A stretch of 52,286 nt of DNA from Hydnum rufescens UP504 (lineage: Eukaryota > Basidiomycota > Agaricomycetes > Cantharellales > Hydnaceae), in the NCBI GenBank assembly GCA_014904985.1, contig MU129003.1, positions 173,565 through 225,850 of the forward strand. Reading direction: 5' to 3'. The notes under the pieces were generated by a model, which searched no databases, had not been told where the DNA came from, and worked only from the letters and a program-made list of their open reading frames with translations. The translations under genes and the position numbers were made by a program. Each line of letters begins with the position of its first letter. Position 1 is the first letter of the stretch. This document shows, piece by piece, positions 31,929-43,769 of the stretch.

Positions 31929-32250
31929 GATAGGAGGTGCTGACTCTGAGTCTTAGTAGCTGCATGGGCACAAAGCAGCTGATTATTGTTCATTATAAGA
32001 GCTGCTAGCTCTGAGGGTAGCAGCTGCTGCTATAAGTGCAGCCACACAGCCACAGATCAGGACCTATGAAGAGCTCTTCTGATGATATAGCAGCTACTAT
32101 AGCATGTATTTGAGCAGTTGGCTCTCAGTATGACAGCAGGTGCTAGAAGAAAGCCCTGATAGCAGCTGAGTGCTGGTGATTGAAGGAGCTGTTGGATATC
32201 AGTGCTGGACCTCTTAGGTCCCTTCATAGTGAAAGCCATCCTAAGAGGTC

Positions 32251-32715
32251 AAAACTTGGTTCCCTGGGCTGCATCTCCTCACTACTGGAAATATACTACT
32301 GTCTACAAATCTGCTTGCATCTGAAGAGAGTACTAATCTAGAGCCATCTGGAGCTAAGTCATATACAAGGTTGTTAAGACTAAGTCACTGGAAGCCCTCA
32401 AATGCAAAATACTGAGCCAAGGATAGTTGCAGGACCTAAGGTTAGAGTTGCTGGACATCCAAGGAAAAGTAAGTAATAATGAAGTCAAGTCAGAAGAAGA
32501 AAGAAACACATTAACACACTAAATCAAGCTTATACTAGCCTAGAACTCTCTTAAGAATCTGCATCTTGACTAGGAGGACACACATAGATACACACAAATA
32601 TCAGTAAACAGTCCAACACAACATGTATAAGCCTTTCACAGGCATCTCACAATATATCATTGACTATAGCTAGTCCATACTACAATCTCATCCTCCACTG
32701 AATACCATACACAAC
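32251..32715. other. Possible 5' region of the second gypsy element
   Basis: Between the right tip of the hairpin element and the first gag-like codons. It could hold the 5' LTR or leader, but no LTR border, primer site or duplication can be shown. Confidence 0.3.
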
Positions 32716-35217
32716 TTGTTAGAGAGTGATCAACCATCAGAGCAAACCAGCCCATTGAATAACAACAGAAATACAGTCTCCATCTACACACTGGCTGAAC
32801 CAGAGTTTGATTTGACAGTCATTGGAGCTCCCAACCCTTCTTCTATAACTGGTGGTCCTTACAGGGAGAGTTCTCACTTTGATAAACCTTTTGCCTCTTC
32901 CAAAACATTTCAATCTAACAACATAATGACATCAACCAATTCAGAAACAATGGCCAAAGTAAATCCATGAGCAATGCCATGGCCTACAGGTAGAGATGCT
33001 CTGCATTTTAAGGGAAAACACCTTGATAATTTCCTTGTTGACTATGAAACCTGTTGTGACAAAGCTCTCTATGACAATTACAAGAAATGCAAGAACATTA
33101 TTCAATTCTGTAGCAACAAAGAAGCTGAATTGCTGAAGAATCTCCCAGAAGCTAAGAACCCTACTACATTTGAAGCTCTGGCAATCTGTCTCAGGAAACT
33201 TTATGGACAGACAGACAGAAGACAAAGATACACTCAAGACCAAGGTTGGAGGGATAAATCCCTACACCATAGAATCCTCATCCAAAGCTGATTTTCCAAC
33301 CAAACAAACAAATTGATTGCCCATCCCATCCTCAATTTTTCACACTGTTCATTCATTGGAGAAACAGTCCAAATTCTACATGTCCAAAACCCCTCATTCC
33401 ATGTTGTTCCTTTGCCTTAAGGGCGAAGAATTGTGATTATGTAATGACATGGACTGTGCCTGGCCTTTGTTCTGGACCCACAGACCCATCACATGACCAA
33501 AAAGGAATTATGTCACTCTCAAGGAGTATTTTTCGAATCTCTGTCAGTTTTGATTGGATCCACTTGGAATGACTGCACCCAGAATGATATGAATTGTACC
33601 TATCAAACAGTACCAAACCTGCAATGAACAGAATAAAAATGTGGTCCCTGTACCATTATCTTTCCATGATTCATACTCTGAAAGAGTATTTCTTGATTTT
33701 TGAAGCCAATTCTTATCAGATTCATTCACAAATACCATACCCTGAAATCTGTTAACAATGCACATTGAATGGTACCAAGGGCAAAGCAATCAGATAAGAA
33801 CTCCATTTTTCACAAGACAACCCCTTCCTTATGACTCCCCCCTTGCTCCACCAACACAAATGACAAATTGGTTCTGGCCCTCTTAATTCTGATGCCAAGG
33901 GCACTCAGGGCAACCTATTCCCAAGGGAGTAATGCCTTGTAAAGTGTTTTTTGTCTCTTTTTCACTTTATTCTTGAATATCTCCACCAGTTTTGAAGCTT
34001 TTAACTTCATCTCTTTTTCATTATGCTTCCCTGTTCTCTGCTTTTCTTCTGGAATTTTTAATTGTGGTCTGGAATGTATATAAAGGGGAGGGGGCATGTA
34101 AATATTTGGTTTTTCCCCCTATCACAGTCTGAGGCACTGAAGTATTGCTGCTGTCTGGAGGAGATTTCCCACTTGTCAAGACTGTGTACAGCCGCATTAA
34201 CACTGAATAGTCAAGAGGACAACTTCAGGGTGTGGCCTTGACATCTTATTTTGTGACACTGATCCATTCCCTTGAGCAACTGCTGTTCATTGGAATTTTC
34301 TATTATCCAAAAAGACCTTCATTTGTCCTCTCCTCAATGATGTGGACAGTAGTTGGATTGGTTCTTAACCATCCTTCTTACACCAACTAGCAGACTTCTG
34401 CCAACAGAAGAGAACAATTATCAATGAAGCAGATCTGGATGATTACTATTGCAAGTTCATCACACAAGTACAATGCCTTGATGAGAAGAAAGTCCTAGCT
34501 GAGCAAGACCAAGATGACCTTTTCTGGCAAGGGATTCCGTGACATCTCCAGAAGATTGTACTCCCATTGTTTCACTATGTCCCAGGATTTGATGACACAA
34601 AACCATTGGACTGCACTATTGCATATAACACAATGAAGACCATACTCAAAGAAGATCTTTATTACAACTTCAGACATCTTAATAAGGAAAGACCATGAGC
34701 TACTACAAAGGCCAAAAAGTCAAAAATAAAGACCAGCTATTACAGGTCAGGTGGCAGATACAGTGACCCTGATAGTGAAAGTGAAGAACCAGTTACCATA
34801 TCACCTATATCCATTAAGAAAGTATCCGCCAAACCAAAGCCAACAATCAACAATCATTCCATCACTTTGCAATGTGACAGAACAAATCAGTGGCCTCACA
34901 CAGTCCTTTAATGAAATGAAAATATACATGGCACAATCACAGCAAAAGGGGAAAGCTCCAAGCCCATATACACAACCTCATCATTCAGAAACACAGATTC
35001 AAGGAAGCCCAGCCACCTCTCCAAACAATCAACCACTTGGACCTAATCATTCCCAAGGCCCTAATGCATCAGCTGGTACAACCCTTTGCTGGTTCTGTGA
35101 TAAAACAGGAGCATATAATGTTAACTGCCCAGATGCCCAAGCTATGGTCCATCAAGGGATCATCAAATACTCTATTGAAGGAAGGCTTGTGAAGATGGAT
35201 GACACACAACTACCATG
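32716..35217 (+). pseudogene. Gag of a second gypsy-type element, interrupted
   Basis: The N-terminal part (32716-33243, one TGA at 32968) contains APNPSSITGG and then RDALHFKGKHLDNFLVDYET ... KNIIQFCSNKEAELLKNLPE, typical of basidiomycete gypsy gag. An insertion (33244-34381) splits it. The rest resumes at 34387 with LADFCQQKRTI, LDDYYCKFITQVQCLDEKKV and DQDDLFWQGIP, and ends with a zinc-knuckle relic CWFCDKTGAYNVNC in which the usual histidine is missing. Stops are frequent and several are TGA. Inactive. Confidence 0.75.
33244..34381. mobile_element. Insertion in gag 2, probably an LTR-like sequence, TSD ACCAA
   Basis: ACCAA flanks it on both sides (33239-33243 and 34382-34386). Joining the flanks restores TQDQLADFC of gag. 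Inside, TATATAAAGG at 34077 with a following G-rich stretch looks like a promoter in the plus orientation. The ends (GGTTGGAGGG... and ...CCTTCTTAC) are not the usual TG...CA, so the type of element is uncertain. Confidence 0.55.
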
Positions 35218-38106
35218 AGGAATAGCTGGAAAGGGAGGAATCAAACAAGCCATTGTGGATGACATTAAACAAATTAGGGAGGAATCCACCCATCAACAAA
35301 CAACAGGAGCAATCTGTATTGTTGACAAAAATGGATTGTCACCCTTTAGAACACACTCATATGAGATAGCAGCAGGCCCATTTATATCTGCACCAGCTAC
35401 CAAAACAAGCAAACCAGATAATCATCACAATCCAATGGGAGATAAAACTACACAACATCCTAAAAATTGAATGTATGTTGACATACCTCCACATGACCAG
35501 ACACAAGCTAAAACTCCAGTTAATCAGTGAAAACCCTCAGAACAAAAACAAGCTGCCCCTGAAAATCCTCCACAGCCAAGTTATCCTCCAGGAATATTGC
35601 CCTCCTCAGTGATAAAAGAGCATGCAACAGAAACACCTACCCCTAAAAAGGCTGGACCACTTTCAGAAGAAACAATAGACATAGAAAGGGCACTACCTGA
35701 GAAATGAATCCTAAAGAATCCTCCAACATATTGTTTTACTACAAAGTTTCAAAATGCCTGTGAAGATAAGGAAATAGCAAAGAAAGTACTCAATCAAAAA
35801 GTCAAAATAACTCTGGGAGACTTCCTTGGATCAGCACATGGAGCAGCCAAAATATTTGCAGCTGGACTTAAACTAAAATGTGACTATAATCCCAAACATT
35901 GAGAGCCACTTACAGTTAATCATGCTACCTTTAAACTGTGTTTTCCAACAACTGAGGCCTCTGATTATGAATGAATACTATGACCATATACAGACCTTGA
36001 TGGACAGAGACTTGGATGAAGATCTATCCCCACAAACACCTCCACAAACACAAGATAACTATCAAGCACAAGTAAATCTGGTTGGATCTCTTGGGCCAAA
36101 TCCTTTGTTTGCTATGGATACAGGAAAAATTGCAGCTAAAGCCACAGGCCAGAATGGAACCAAGGATGTTGTGCTTATGATCCACACAGGATCTGAATTA
36201 AACCTTATCTCCCAGGATGTTAGTGGTGTATGAGTCCAGCAGGCACCTGGCCTTACTACCATTCTACTTATGTACATACAATGTACCACTCTGCTCCTAC
36301 TTGACTCTTTCTTCTCTTTTCTCCTTCTCAAACCAACCTGGTGGAAAGCTTCTCCACTGGAGTTTGGTGCTGCCCCGGTTATAGCTAGATTCGTCTGCAT
36401 TTATGTAATCAACTCACATAGCTAGCCACAGAAAGACCCGAAATGTATCTTTTTTCTGTTCCTCATTCAGGCTGCCATCTGCAGTGTACTGAAACAGTAC
36501 ACTACGGTCTCTGCACTGAGTGGTATACTACTACCCTGACTTGTAAACTATGTCATGGTTTACCCCAAGGATACGGTCCCCCAACTCAGTCCAACTCTTG
36601 AACCCTTCTTTGACCCAACTCATGAGACAACTCATATCCTAACCAGTGACAGTCACAACTGTAAACCCAGTCTGGAACCCCCACCGGGATTGCCTCATCA
36701 TGTTAAGCTCAATTCGGATACTACCGAATTAACACAGGAATTTCAGAAAAGATTAAACATCCCAATAGACTACAATGGACAAAACCGGTTGTTACAAGGA
36801 ATCAATAGTGGACCAGAACCCCCTATAGGATGCTGCTGAAATGTTCCAATTGAGATAGGAGGGATAAGATTCAATCATCACTTCTTTGTTAAAAAGGGAA
36901 GCTTCAAAGGCCATGACATACTACTTGGACAACCATGGCTGGTAGGAGTCAGTGCCCAAATCAAATATGAAGGAGCAACAGATGGAAACCATGGAATGGA
37001 CATTCAAGTTTATGAAAAGGGAAATCCAACAGGATCATCAATTTCTCTTCATGCTCTCATGAATGAAGAACAAGAGCAAAATAAACTTGTTCTTCAAGCA
37101 TCAGCAATACCTCCAGGAGAACAGCCACCTGAAGGAAGCAATCCAGGTCCACCACAGCTGTAATATCAATATAAATCAAATGGAGTATCATTAGTTTGAA
37201 CAGCATCCATAATTCCCCCACAAGACTACAAATATTATCACACAGAAGCAACCCCATCTGACCAATCATTAAAAGAAATTCACCATTTATACCAATATTT
37301 GGTACAGAATTGTCAGAGGCCTTATGACTCCCAGAAACACATACAAAAGACTTCAATCCAAGCATGAACAAATACCTCATGGATGCCATTATTAACAAGG
37401 AGAGCATGTCTGCACAATATCTCAATCAAACTTGGAAATCATCTTCAGCAGCATCTGGAAATCAACTTGAAGACAATATTGTATGCATTTATGACAAATT
37501 ATGACCAGATTTTGCACAAAAATCTCCAGAAAAAGTGGAGGACTTTAGCTATCAAATTGGCCAGACCATCAGAAATGCTAATAAGATGAAATATAAAACT
37601 GTGGATAAAAAGAAAAACCCTATCCCCTTGGGAGTCATTCAAAACCCAGTCATTCATCTTCCCTATAAAGATCTTCCTCCAATCACACCTCTCCTACTTC
37701 CAACACATCCACCTTGCTTCAAAGAATTTCAATACACCAAGAAGCTTACCCCTGAACACATCAAGAAAATAATTGACAATATTCCCAATGATTTTCTTTC
37801 AGAAGAAGAGCTTGATTTGCCTCTATATGTGGTCACTCAAAGAGAAAAAGGTCTTGCATTTGATGAATCAGAATGAGGGATCTTCAAAACAAAATACTTT
37901 CCAGACTATGTCATGGAAACAGTTCCACACATCCCATGGGAATTACCACCAATTCAACCTCCAAAAGCAATTGTGGCAACACTTATCAAGATGATTAAGG
38001 ATCAATTAGCAGCTGGAAAATATAAGATGCCATGGTCCTCCTATCATTCACAAATGTTTGCAGTGGCCAAGCCTAAAGGAGGCATTTGTATTGTTCATGA
38101 TTTACA
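35218..38106 (+). pseudogene. Pol of the second gypsy element, decayed and 3' truncated
   Basis: The frame wanders with many TGA stops. A retropepsin region, MIHTGSELNLISQDV (36178-36222; the usual D of DTG reads H), is cut by a solo LTR and continues at 36740 as FQKRLNIPIDYNGQNRLLQG ... GGIRFNHHFFVKKGSFKGHD ... ILLGQPWLVG. The start of reverse transcriptase is visible at about 37876-38106 (GIFKTKYFPDYVMETVPHIP; AAGKYKMPWSSYHSQMFAVA; IVHDLQHL) and stops where the CACCTAATGCACCC sequence begins at 38108. RNase H and integrase are absent. Confidence 0.75.
36218..36734 (+). mobile_element. Solo LTR, 517 bp, TSD CAGGA
   Basis: It starts TGTTAGTGG and ends GAATTAACA, flanked by CAGGA (36213-36217 and 36735-36739) inside the protease of the second gypsy element. 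It shares the TGGAAAGCTTCTCCA...GGAGTTTGGTGCTGCC block with the LTR at 6734. It keeps some CpG, so it is younger than its host element. Confidence 0.9.
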
Positions 38107-38107
38107 G

Positions 38108-38177
38108 CACCTAATGCACCCTCAAAAAGGTACCTCTTAGGTGGGTTCTAGTTGCATTGGACTATGACCTAAGAGGT
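38108..38177. repeat. Terminal-type hairpin, ACCTCTTAGGT
   Basis: CACCTAATGCACCCTCAAAA (38108-38127) leads into a hairpin with arms ACCTCTTAGGT (38132-38142) and ACCTAAGAGGT (38167-38177). The same leader and hairpin arm form the centre of the large palindrome (44859-44952). It truncates the reverse transcriptase, so it looks like the end of an inserted element; the other end is not found. Confidence 0.7.
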
Positions 38178-38321
38178 GGTTTTATATAGGCATGTCTAGG
38201 TAGTGTCTAAAGGTGTTCAGAAGATGAAAATTTTCTAAGTCCCTATAATAGGCACACCTATCTGTGCCCACCACAGGCACTGCTCCCAGGCTTTTTACCT
38301 ACTGTATTTGATAGGGATTCT

Positions 38322-38890
38322 GGGGTTGATTTAGGCATGCCTAAATCAGTTGTGTCTAATGATGTCTAGGGCTTAATTATTGACTTTGAATTGAAGAGGC
38401 CTATCCAGGGTTGATTTAGACATGCCTAAATCAGTGATGTCTGGTGATATGTAGAATTTACTCATTGAATTTGAAGAGGCATATCAAGGGTTATTTTAGG
38501 CCTGCCTAAATCAGTTGTGTCTGGCAATGTCTAGAGTTTAATTATTGACTTTGAAGAGGCCTATCAAGGGTTAATTTAGGCATGTCTAAATCAGTTGTGT
38601 CTAGTCATGTCTAGAGCTTAATTATTGACTTTGAAGAGACCTATCAAGGTTGTCTCATTATGGTGTATGAAATTGGTGTGTATTGGTGTTTATTGGTGTT
38701 TTATGGTGTCCAAGTCTTCAATTAAACTGGTAATTACTCTGCCATTCATGGTGGTGTCTATTGGTCTCCACTGGTGTCTAAGTCCTCACTTGAACTTGAA
38801 GTTACCTTTGTATCATGGTGGTCTTTAAGTTTTCAATTAAAGTGGTATTTCACCTTGGCATCATGATGGTGTCTAGTGGTGTCCAGATCC
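38322..38890. repeat. Tandem repeats of about 80 bp
   Basis: Four units start near 38322, 38407, 38487 and 38567, each with TTAGGCATGCCTAAATCAG (variants), TTGTGTCTRG, TAATTATTGACTTTGAA and GAGGCCTATC. Then come about three units of a different 80-bp repeat (ATGGTGTCTATTGGTGTC ... TCAATTAAACTGGT) to about 38890. Confidence 0.8.
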
Positions 38891-39419
38891 TCTGTCTTGC
38901 AGCACTCACTTGTTAATGGGGTTGAAGAGTTGGGTAGCAGTGTTCTTGTCAAGGGCATGGGTGAATTGCACAATGGAAAGGGAAACTTTCATTGATGATG
39001 GAGAATAACTTTCTGCCTTGCAAGTGGAAATATTGGGGTGATTGGATGAAATGGTTTAGATCAGTAACAGGTTGAGTGTCTTGAGCTACACAGAAGAACC
39101 CAATGTATACTGTGATAGCTGAGGCCATTCACTATGTGTGTATTGTCAATAGACATGAAATGGATTTTACAGTAATGAGAGTATGTGTGGTAACTATGCT
39201 GTGTGATTCACAGTGATGCCCCAGCACTAGACAAATGGACACAACATGGATTGAGAACAATGAGGCAAAGCCAGACAGTGTGTATTAACATTCACACTGA
39301 TATGGACTGTGTGCCTCCAAAGCATTGGGAAAAGAGTTTTATATGGTACAGCAACAAGATAAGTTCTGTCCAAAATAACCATGTCTATGTCATGTGGATA
39401 TATCTATGCTATGATAGAG
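38891..39419. other. No recognisable gene
   Basis: CpG-poor spacer between two repeat arrays. A 73-codon frame at 39203-39424 has no family resemblance. Confidence 0.4.
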
Positions 39420-39775
39420 GATAGGCATGCCTATGCTGAAAAATAGACATGCCTATTCCATGAAATAGACATGTCTACACTGAAATAGACATGTCTACAC
39501 TGAAATAGACATGTCTACACTGAAATAGACATGTCTACACTGAAATAGACATGTCTATCCAGGGAAATAGGCATGCCTATTCCAGCAAATAGGCATGCCT
39601 ATTCTGAAAAATAGACATGCCTATACTGAGAATTAGACATGCCTATTCAGTGTAGACATGTCTATCCAGGGAAATAGGCATGCCTATTCTGAAAAATAGA
39701 CATGCCTATACTGAGAATTAGAGATGCCTATTTGGTATAGACATGTCTAAACTGAAATAGACATACCTGAAGCCC
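39420..39775. repeat. Satellite of CATG-centred palindromes (TAGACATGTCTA / TAGGCATGCCTA)
   Basis: About sixteen 12-bp palindromes are spaced mostly 20 bp apart. The core is (ATAGACATGTCTACACTGAA)n around 39467-39555, flanked by TAGGCATGCCTA variants. The same palindrome is embedded in the 80-bp repeats at 38322-38640, so one motif links both arrays. Confidence 0.9.
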
Positions 39776-41837
39776 TAACAGCACACAAGTCAATACAGTA
39801 GCTTCAGCTGACTCAAGCACAAGTGGAGTAAGCTCCCAAGCACTGCAATGTAATATGTTTTATGGGACAAGGTACCATACAACAAACCAAGCACTAGGTT
39901 GCCCAACCTAAGCCTTCTTGGTCTTCCTAACCCTCTGAGGATGGGATAGAGATGCATCCTTGTACTTCTTGGATGCAGGTCTCTGTGAGTCAGGTGTATC
40001 ATCCCCTGAGATGGAATCATGCCATGTGTGCTTCTTCACCTGAGCTAGAGTGCTTGTTTCAGACACAACAAAATCCAAGGTTGGCATTTTGACATCAGTG
40101 CCAGGTGGGTCATGTGGCTGTTCAACAAGAAGTGAGAGATGTGCAGCATGGGCAGGGAGGCATCTGTGAGGATCAGGCTTCTTGATGTTCAGCAGAAGGC
40201 ACATTATTAATAGATAAACTGCTCACTGGTTTAGTAGCTCCCACCATATTTTTCCGAGGTGGTGGCTCTGGTGTGTCACCATCTCACTTCCATTTCTTTG
40301 AGTGGCCTTTAGACAGATTGAGCCAACTATCCCATTGAGTCATATGTCACTGCCACCATAAGAGTGTTTTCTCTGATGCCAACTTCCCAAATGGAGTCAC
40401 CCATGCTGAGCACTCATGGACCCAGAGAACAGTTGAGCCACTATGTGTTTGAACAAGTGGCAGATCCCCAAGATCTTTGAGAGGAACATTCACACCATCT
40501 TTGATTGTCCACATACCTGCACATGCATAAATAATCAGGACACTGTGATTTTACACATGAAATAATCATCTAAGGCATACTGTCCCATAGAATAATGCAA
40601 GGTGGATTCAAGGAGTCAAAGGCATGTAGCAAGGCCCTCAATTCTCTTGAGTGGAGTGTACAGTTTGTAAGTTCACATGACAATGGCCATGTATTGTTGG
40701 GGTAGTCCACAATGCACCATTGCCACTTGTACAGCTTGTGTTGGACATGTGCATATGATGGCTTCGTCCAATGCCCATATTTGTCTGCACAAGCTGTATC
40801 TGTACAGTATTTTCATGTAAGTGACACAGCAAGCTCAAGGGGGATGCATGGCATACTCCACATCTGCATAAGATACTTTGACACATTCTCACATTGGTCC
40901 TTTTGTACCATAGTCCACCAGGTCTTCTTGACAGTTTCAGTAGCCTCATGGTAATGCATCTCCTCAATATCAGCTCTGAATTATATGTCATTACATGCAG
41001 GGACATTCAAATCCACAGTACTTATGAAAGTCCCCCTGCCAAGGTGTTGAGGTACTCTTGGATATGGGGATGTTTCTCACTGAACAGCATGTGGCTCAGC
41101 TTGCTCAGGTGGACAACACCATTGGCTTCAGTTGCTGAAACATTGCCAAGACTGACATTGACAACAAATGACACTGAAGATGCCAAGGTTGAGAAGGTTA
41201 AAGCTCACCCAAAGAACTCATTGTCATCAATCTCCCTCAGAATAGTAATATGAAAACAAACCTGTTCACCCATGTCCAACTTGATCTTCTCCATTTTTTT
41301 GGTGCAGCCACCAGGGAGTTGGACACTCACAACCTCAGTCTCAAGAATATTCTGCTCATGCCAAGTAAGGAGCTTAGATTCTTTGCTTGTCCATGCCACA
41401 GGATCAAGGGCATCCAGTCCCAGTTTCCAGGCATCATAGTTGGAATGGGCCTTCTCCTTATACACTTGAGGGCACAATGAAAGGCATCAGACACAGATCC
41501 CTAGCACTCTGACATTTCAAGTTGACTCACAGTCACCCAATCCCTCACAGGCATGCCATGCCTGGAATGCATTCCAAGGTTGTGTCACCTGCTCTCACCT
41601 CTGAGTGAGTCCCATTGCTTGCCAGACACAATCAGGTCCACCCAATTGGAGTTGTGAATCCAAAGCCTCAACTATGCCAAGGATATCCTCTTTGGCTTTT
41701 GCAACAGCCTCTGCATCATTGGCAGTGAGGCAGCCTCATTTGTGCTGTTTGGGTTTGGGTACACCAGAGGCATATGCAAGGATATCTGCACCAGGAATAA
41801 CCCCTGTGGGCTGAGCTTGCAATTCAGAGGCAGTAGG

Positions 41838-41903
41838 TGTCAGGGCGACACTGCCGTCGAAGCCACAAACAAGGCGGAAGCAAATGTCAATTTGATCCTG
41901 ACA
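41838..41903. mobile_element. 66-bp miniature solo LTR, TSD GTAGG
   Basis: It consists only of the first 33 bp of the 847-bp gypsy LTR (TGTCAGGGCGACACTGCCG...) joined to its last 33 bp (...AATTTGATCCTGACA). GTAGG lies on both sides (41833-41837 and 41904-41908). It keeps its CpG sites. Confidence 0.92.
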
Positions 41904-42389
41904 GTAGGGGCAAGGAACATGTTCACAGGCACATGCAAAGGCAAATATGTATGGCTGACAGGCTGCCACTTTGATACCCATAGGTCATCCCCCTCCACCA
42001 CATCAGGGAAAAAATCCAATGATATATGGTTGTGGGGAGGTATCTGTAACAATACATCAGATATGCATCTAGATGAGCTTCAGTTCTTTAACATACCATG
42101 TCCCACACTTCTTGGACCTCCATAGCATCCAGAATTCATTGAATGAAAAGCCCAACCCACACCATCACCAATGTGTCTGACTCTTGAGCACAATTTCTGA
42201 TGAAGCTCTCAACAATCCAAAAGAATTCAGTGTGAAAGGGCCCATGCATTGCCCACACATCAGTGCCACCCCCAAATAACAAGAGACAGACAGAATGGAT
42301 GTGTTCATCCTCCTATGCAATGACATGCCTCATTTATGGAGAAGTGAGGAGTTATGAGGATGGGACATTCCTCGGTACTGGGGGGAGCT

Positions 42390-42930
42390 AATGTGATGAT
42401 GGAATCAAGATAGGCAATGTACAGTTCATGATGCTTAATGATCTTGAGTGACACTGCCCTGATTCCACCTGCTTGTATGGGCCATCTGCATCAACATCCT
42501 TGTGATGGACTAGCACAGAATTTCCAAGGGAAAGTTCCTTTGTGGCTGCATCAGAGGGATCATGAGGGGGATGTGTGGAATTGTCCAAGGAAACAGCTTG
42601 GGCAGAACTGCCAAGGGAAATGGCTTCCAGGGCCACATCATGGAGAAACAAGGCTTTGGCTCAGCAATGGCTGCTGAGGGAAACAACTTCCATGGCTGCA
42701 TTGTGGAGATCATCAGCAGGGCATGTGTGTAATGATCCAAGGAGATGGCTTGGGCAGAACTGTCAAGGGAAATGGCTTCCAGGGCCACATCATGGAGAGA
42801 TGAGGCTTTGGCTTGGTGATGGCTGCTGAGGGAAATGGCTTCCACAGCTGCATTGTGGAGATCATGGGGAGGGGCATGCACAGAATGATCCAAAGGGATG
42901 GCTTGAGAAAAAGCTGCCAAAGCTTTGGCT
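42390..42930 (-). repeat. Tandem repeat of about 168 bp (56 codons)
   Basis: Three to four imperfect units alternate two sub-blocks, 'ATGGCTTCCAGGGCCACATC' and 'GATGGCTGCTGAGGGAAA'. Translated on the minus strand they give repeated ALEAISLDSSAQAISLD / LHNAAVEAISLSSHHQAKAS. A repeat number that fits whole codons supports a coding origin. Confidence 0.65.
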
Positions 42931-43000
42931 TGGCAAGGGCAACATTGCTCAGGATCCTGCAAATTGAGTTAGAAGATAGGCAGAATAGATATGACAAGTA

Positions 43001-43769
43001 ATGTAAGCATACATCAGAAAAAGGTGGTGGGGCCACTCCATGAAGGTGCCAAGATGGCTGTCAGTTCACAATTTCATTCTCAAAAAAATTCCCAGAATCA
43101 GTTTAAAAAGCAAAGGTGAAGAAGCCTTGACTTCAGAGACCTGCCCAGTCTACTAGGGTAGCCCAGGACATCTCATCTGTTCTGTGTTGGCCAAACAATG
43201 AAACAGACCTTGACAGGTTTAGAAATGGATGGTACTTCAACTACCAGTCACTTCCCATGGGCCATTGTTCAGGCTGGTCAGCCATATGGCTTTACCTCAA
43301 AAGGAGTACCATTTTGACAAATTTTCATGGCCAGAGAGGGTGAAATTGGGGTTGATGTCAAATCATGATCAAAAACTGAATTTTGACCTTGGATTCATGG
43401 GTTTGACATGAAATTTGACATCAACCATTGTCAACAGCCTGAAGATGAAGGACTTCTCAAATATTCAGTACAACCCCATGGCTGTGCATTATGTGCAACT
43501 AAGGCTGACAACTCAGTAACTTGGCTCAATCAGACGAAAGAGATCACATAGTGCATTGAATACCACATCAAAATACAGGTGGGTGGACTAGGTATAGTTC
43601 AATGGGGGGCATGCAAGATAGATTCACCATGAATATACTAGTACATAGGGAAGGAATGATGGAAGAATTTGAAAGAGCAGCAGAAAGGGGCACAGGTTTG
43701 GGTGGTAAGAGGAATCAAACAAGCCTAACAATGCTTGAAACAGCAAATATTTGAGCATCCCTGGTGGTG
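43001..43769. other. No recognisable gene
   Basis: CpG-poor sequence leading into the left flank of the large palindrome. It holds a short hairpin-like stretch near 43330-43430 (TTGATGTCAAAT / ATTTGACATCAA). No gene is seen. Confidence 0.45.

Larger units (their letters stand above)
29820..32200. repeat. AGCAGCTG/GAGCTGCT-rich tandem array
   Basis: A unit of about 157-166 bp is clearest at 30650-31130 and, after the solo LTR, at 31929-32150. The landmark GTTCATTATAGGAGCTGCT recurs near 30709, 30875, 31032 and 31985. The short palindromes AGCAGCTGCT and GAGCTGCTC occur many times. 30180-30420 is G/T-rich with a TTAGGGTTAGGG run. Confidence 0.8.
29727..32250. mobile_element. Hairpin-tipped inverted-repeat element carrying an AGCAGCTG array
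   Basis: The left tip (29727-29775) and right tip (32207-32250) are inverted copies of each other (about 45 bp, sharing GACCTCTTAGGTCCCTT and CATAGTG.AAGCCA). Each tip is itself a hairpin with GACCTCTTAGG/CCTAAGAGGTC arms. There is no transposase frame between them. The interior is a tandem array rich in AGCAGCTG/GAGCTGCT, a tRNA-like unit and a nested gypsy solo LTR. TSDs are not clear. I infer a non-autonomous DNA element. Confidence 0.6.
39900..43000 (-). pseudogene. Unrecognised decayed minus-strand gene or transposon gene
   Basis: Minus-strand fragments read in order: a repeat-containing part (42960-42390, see below); FHTEFFWIVESFIRNCAQE (about 42240-42180); LQAQPTGVIPGADILAYASG and then AKAKEDILGIVEALDSQLQL (about 41815-41650); YDAWKLGLDALDPVAWTSKE and then 'GEQVCFHITILREIDDNEFF' (41477-41205); and a charged end with SKKYKDASLSHPQRVRKTKK (near 39908). 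Many breaks are TGA; frame changes also suggest introns or indels. No domain is identified. It is interrupted by a miniature LTR at 41838-41903. Confidence 0.3.

Noticed and set aside
39420..39775. AGACATGTCT palindromes match the p53 half-site pattern RRRCATGYYY
   Set aside because: Fungi have no p53; any CATG palindrome with purine/pyrimidine flanks fits the pattern.
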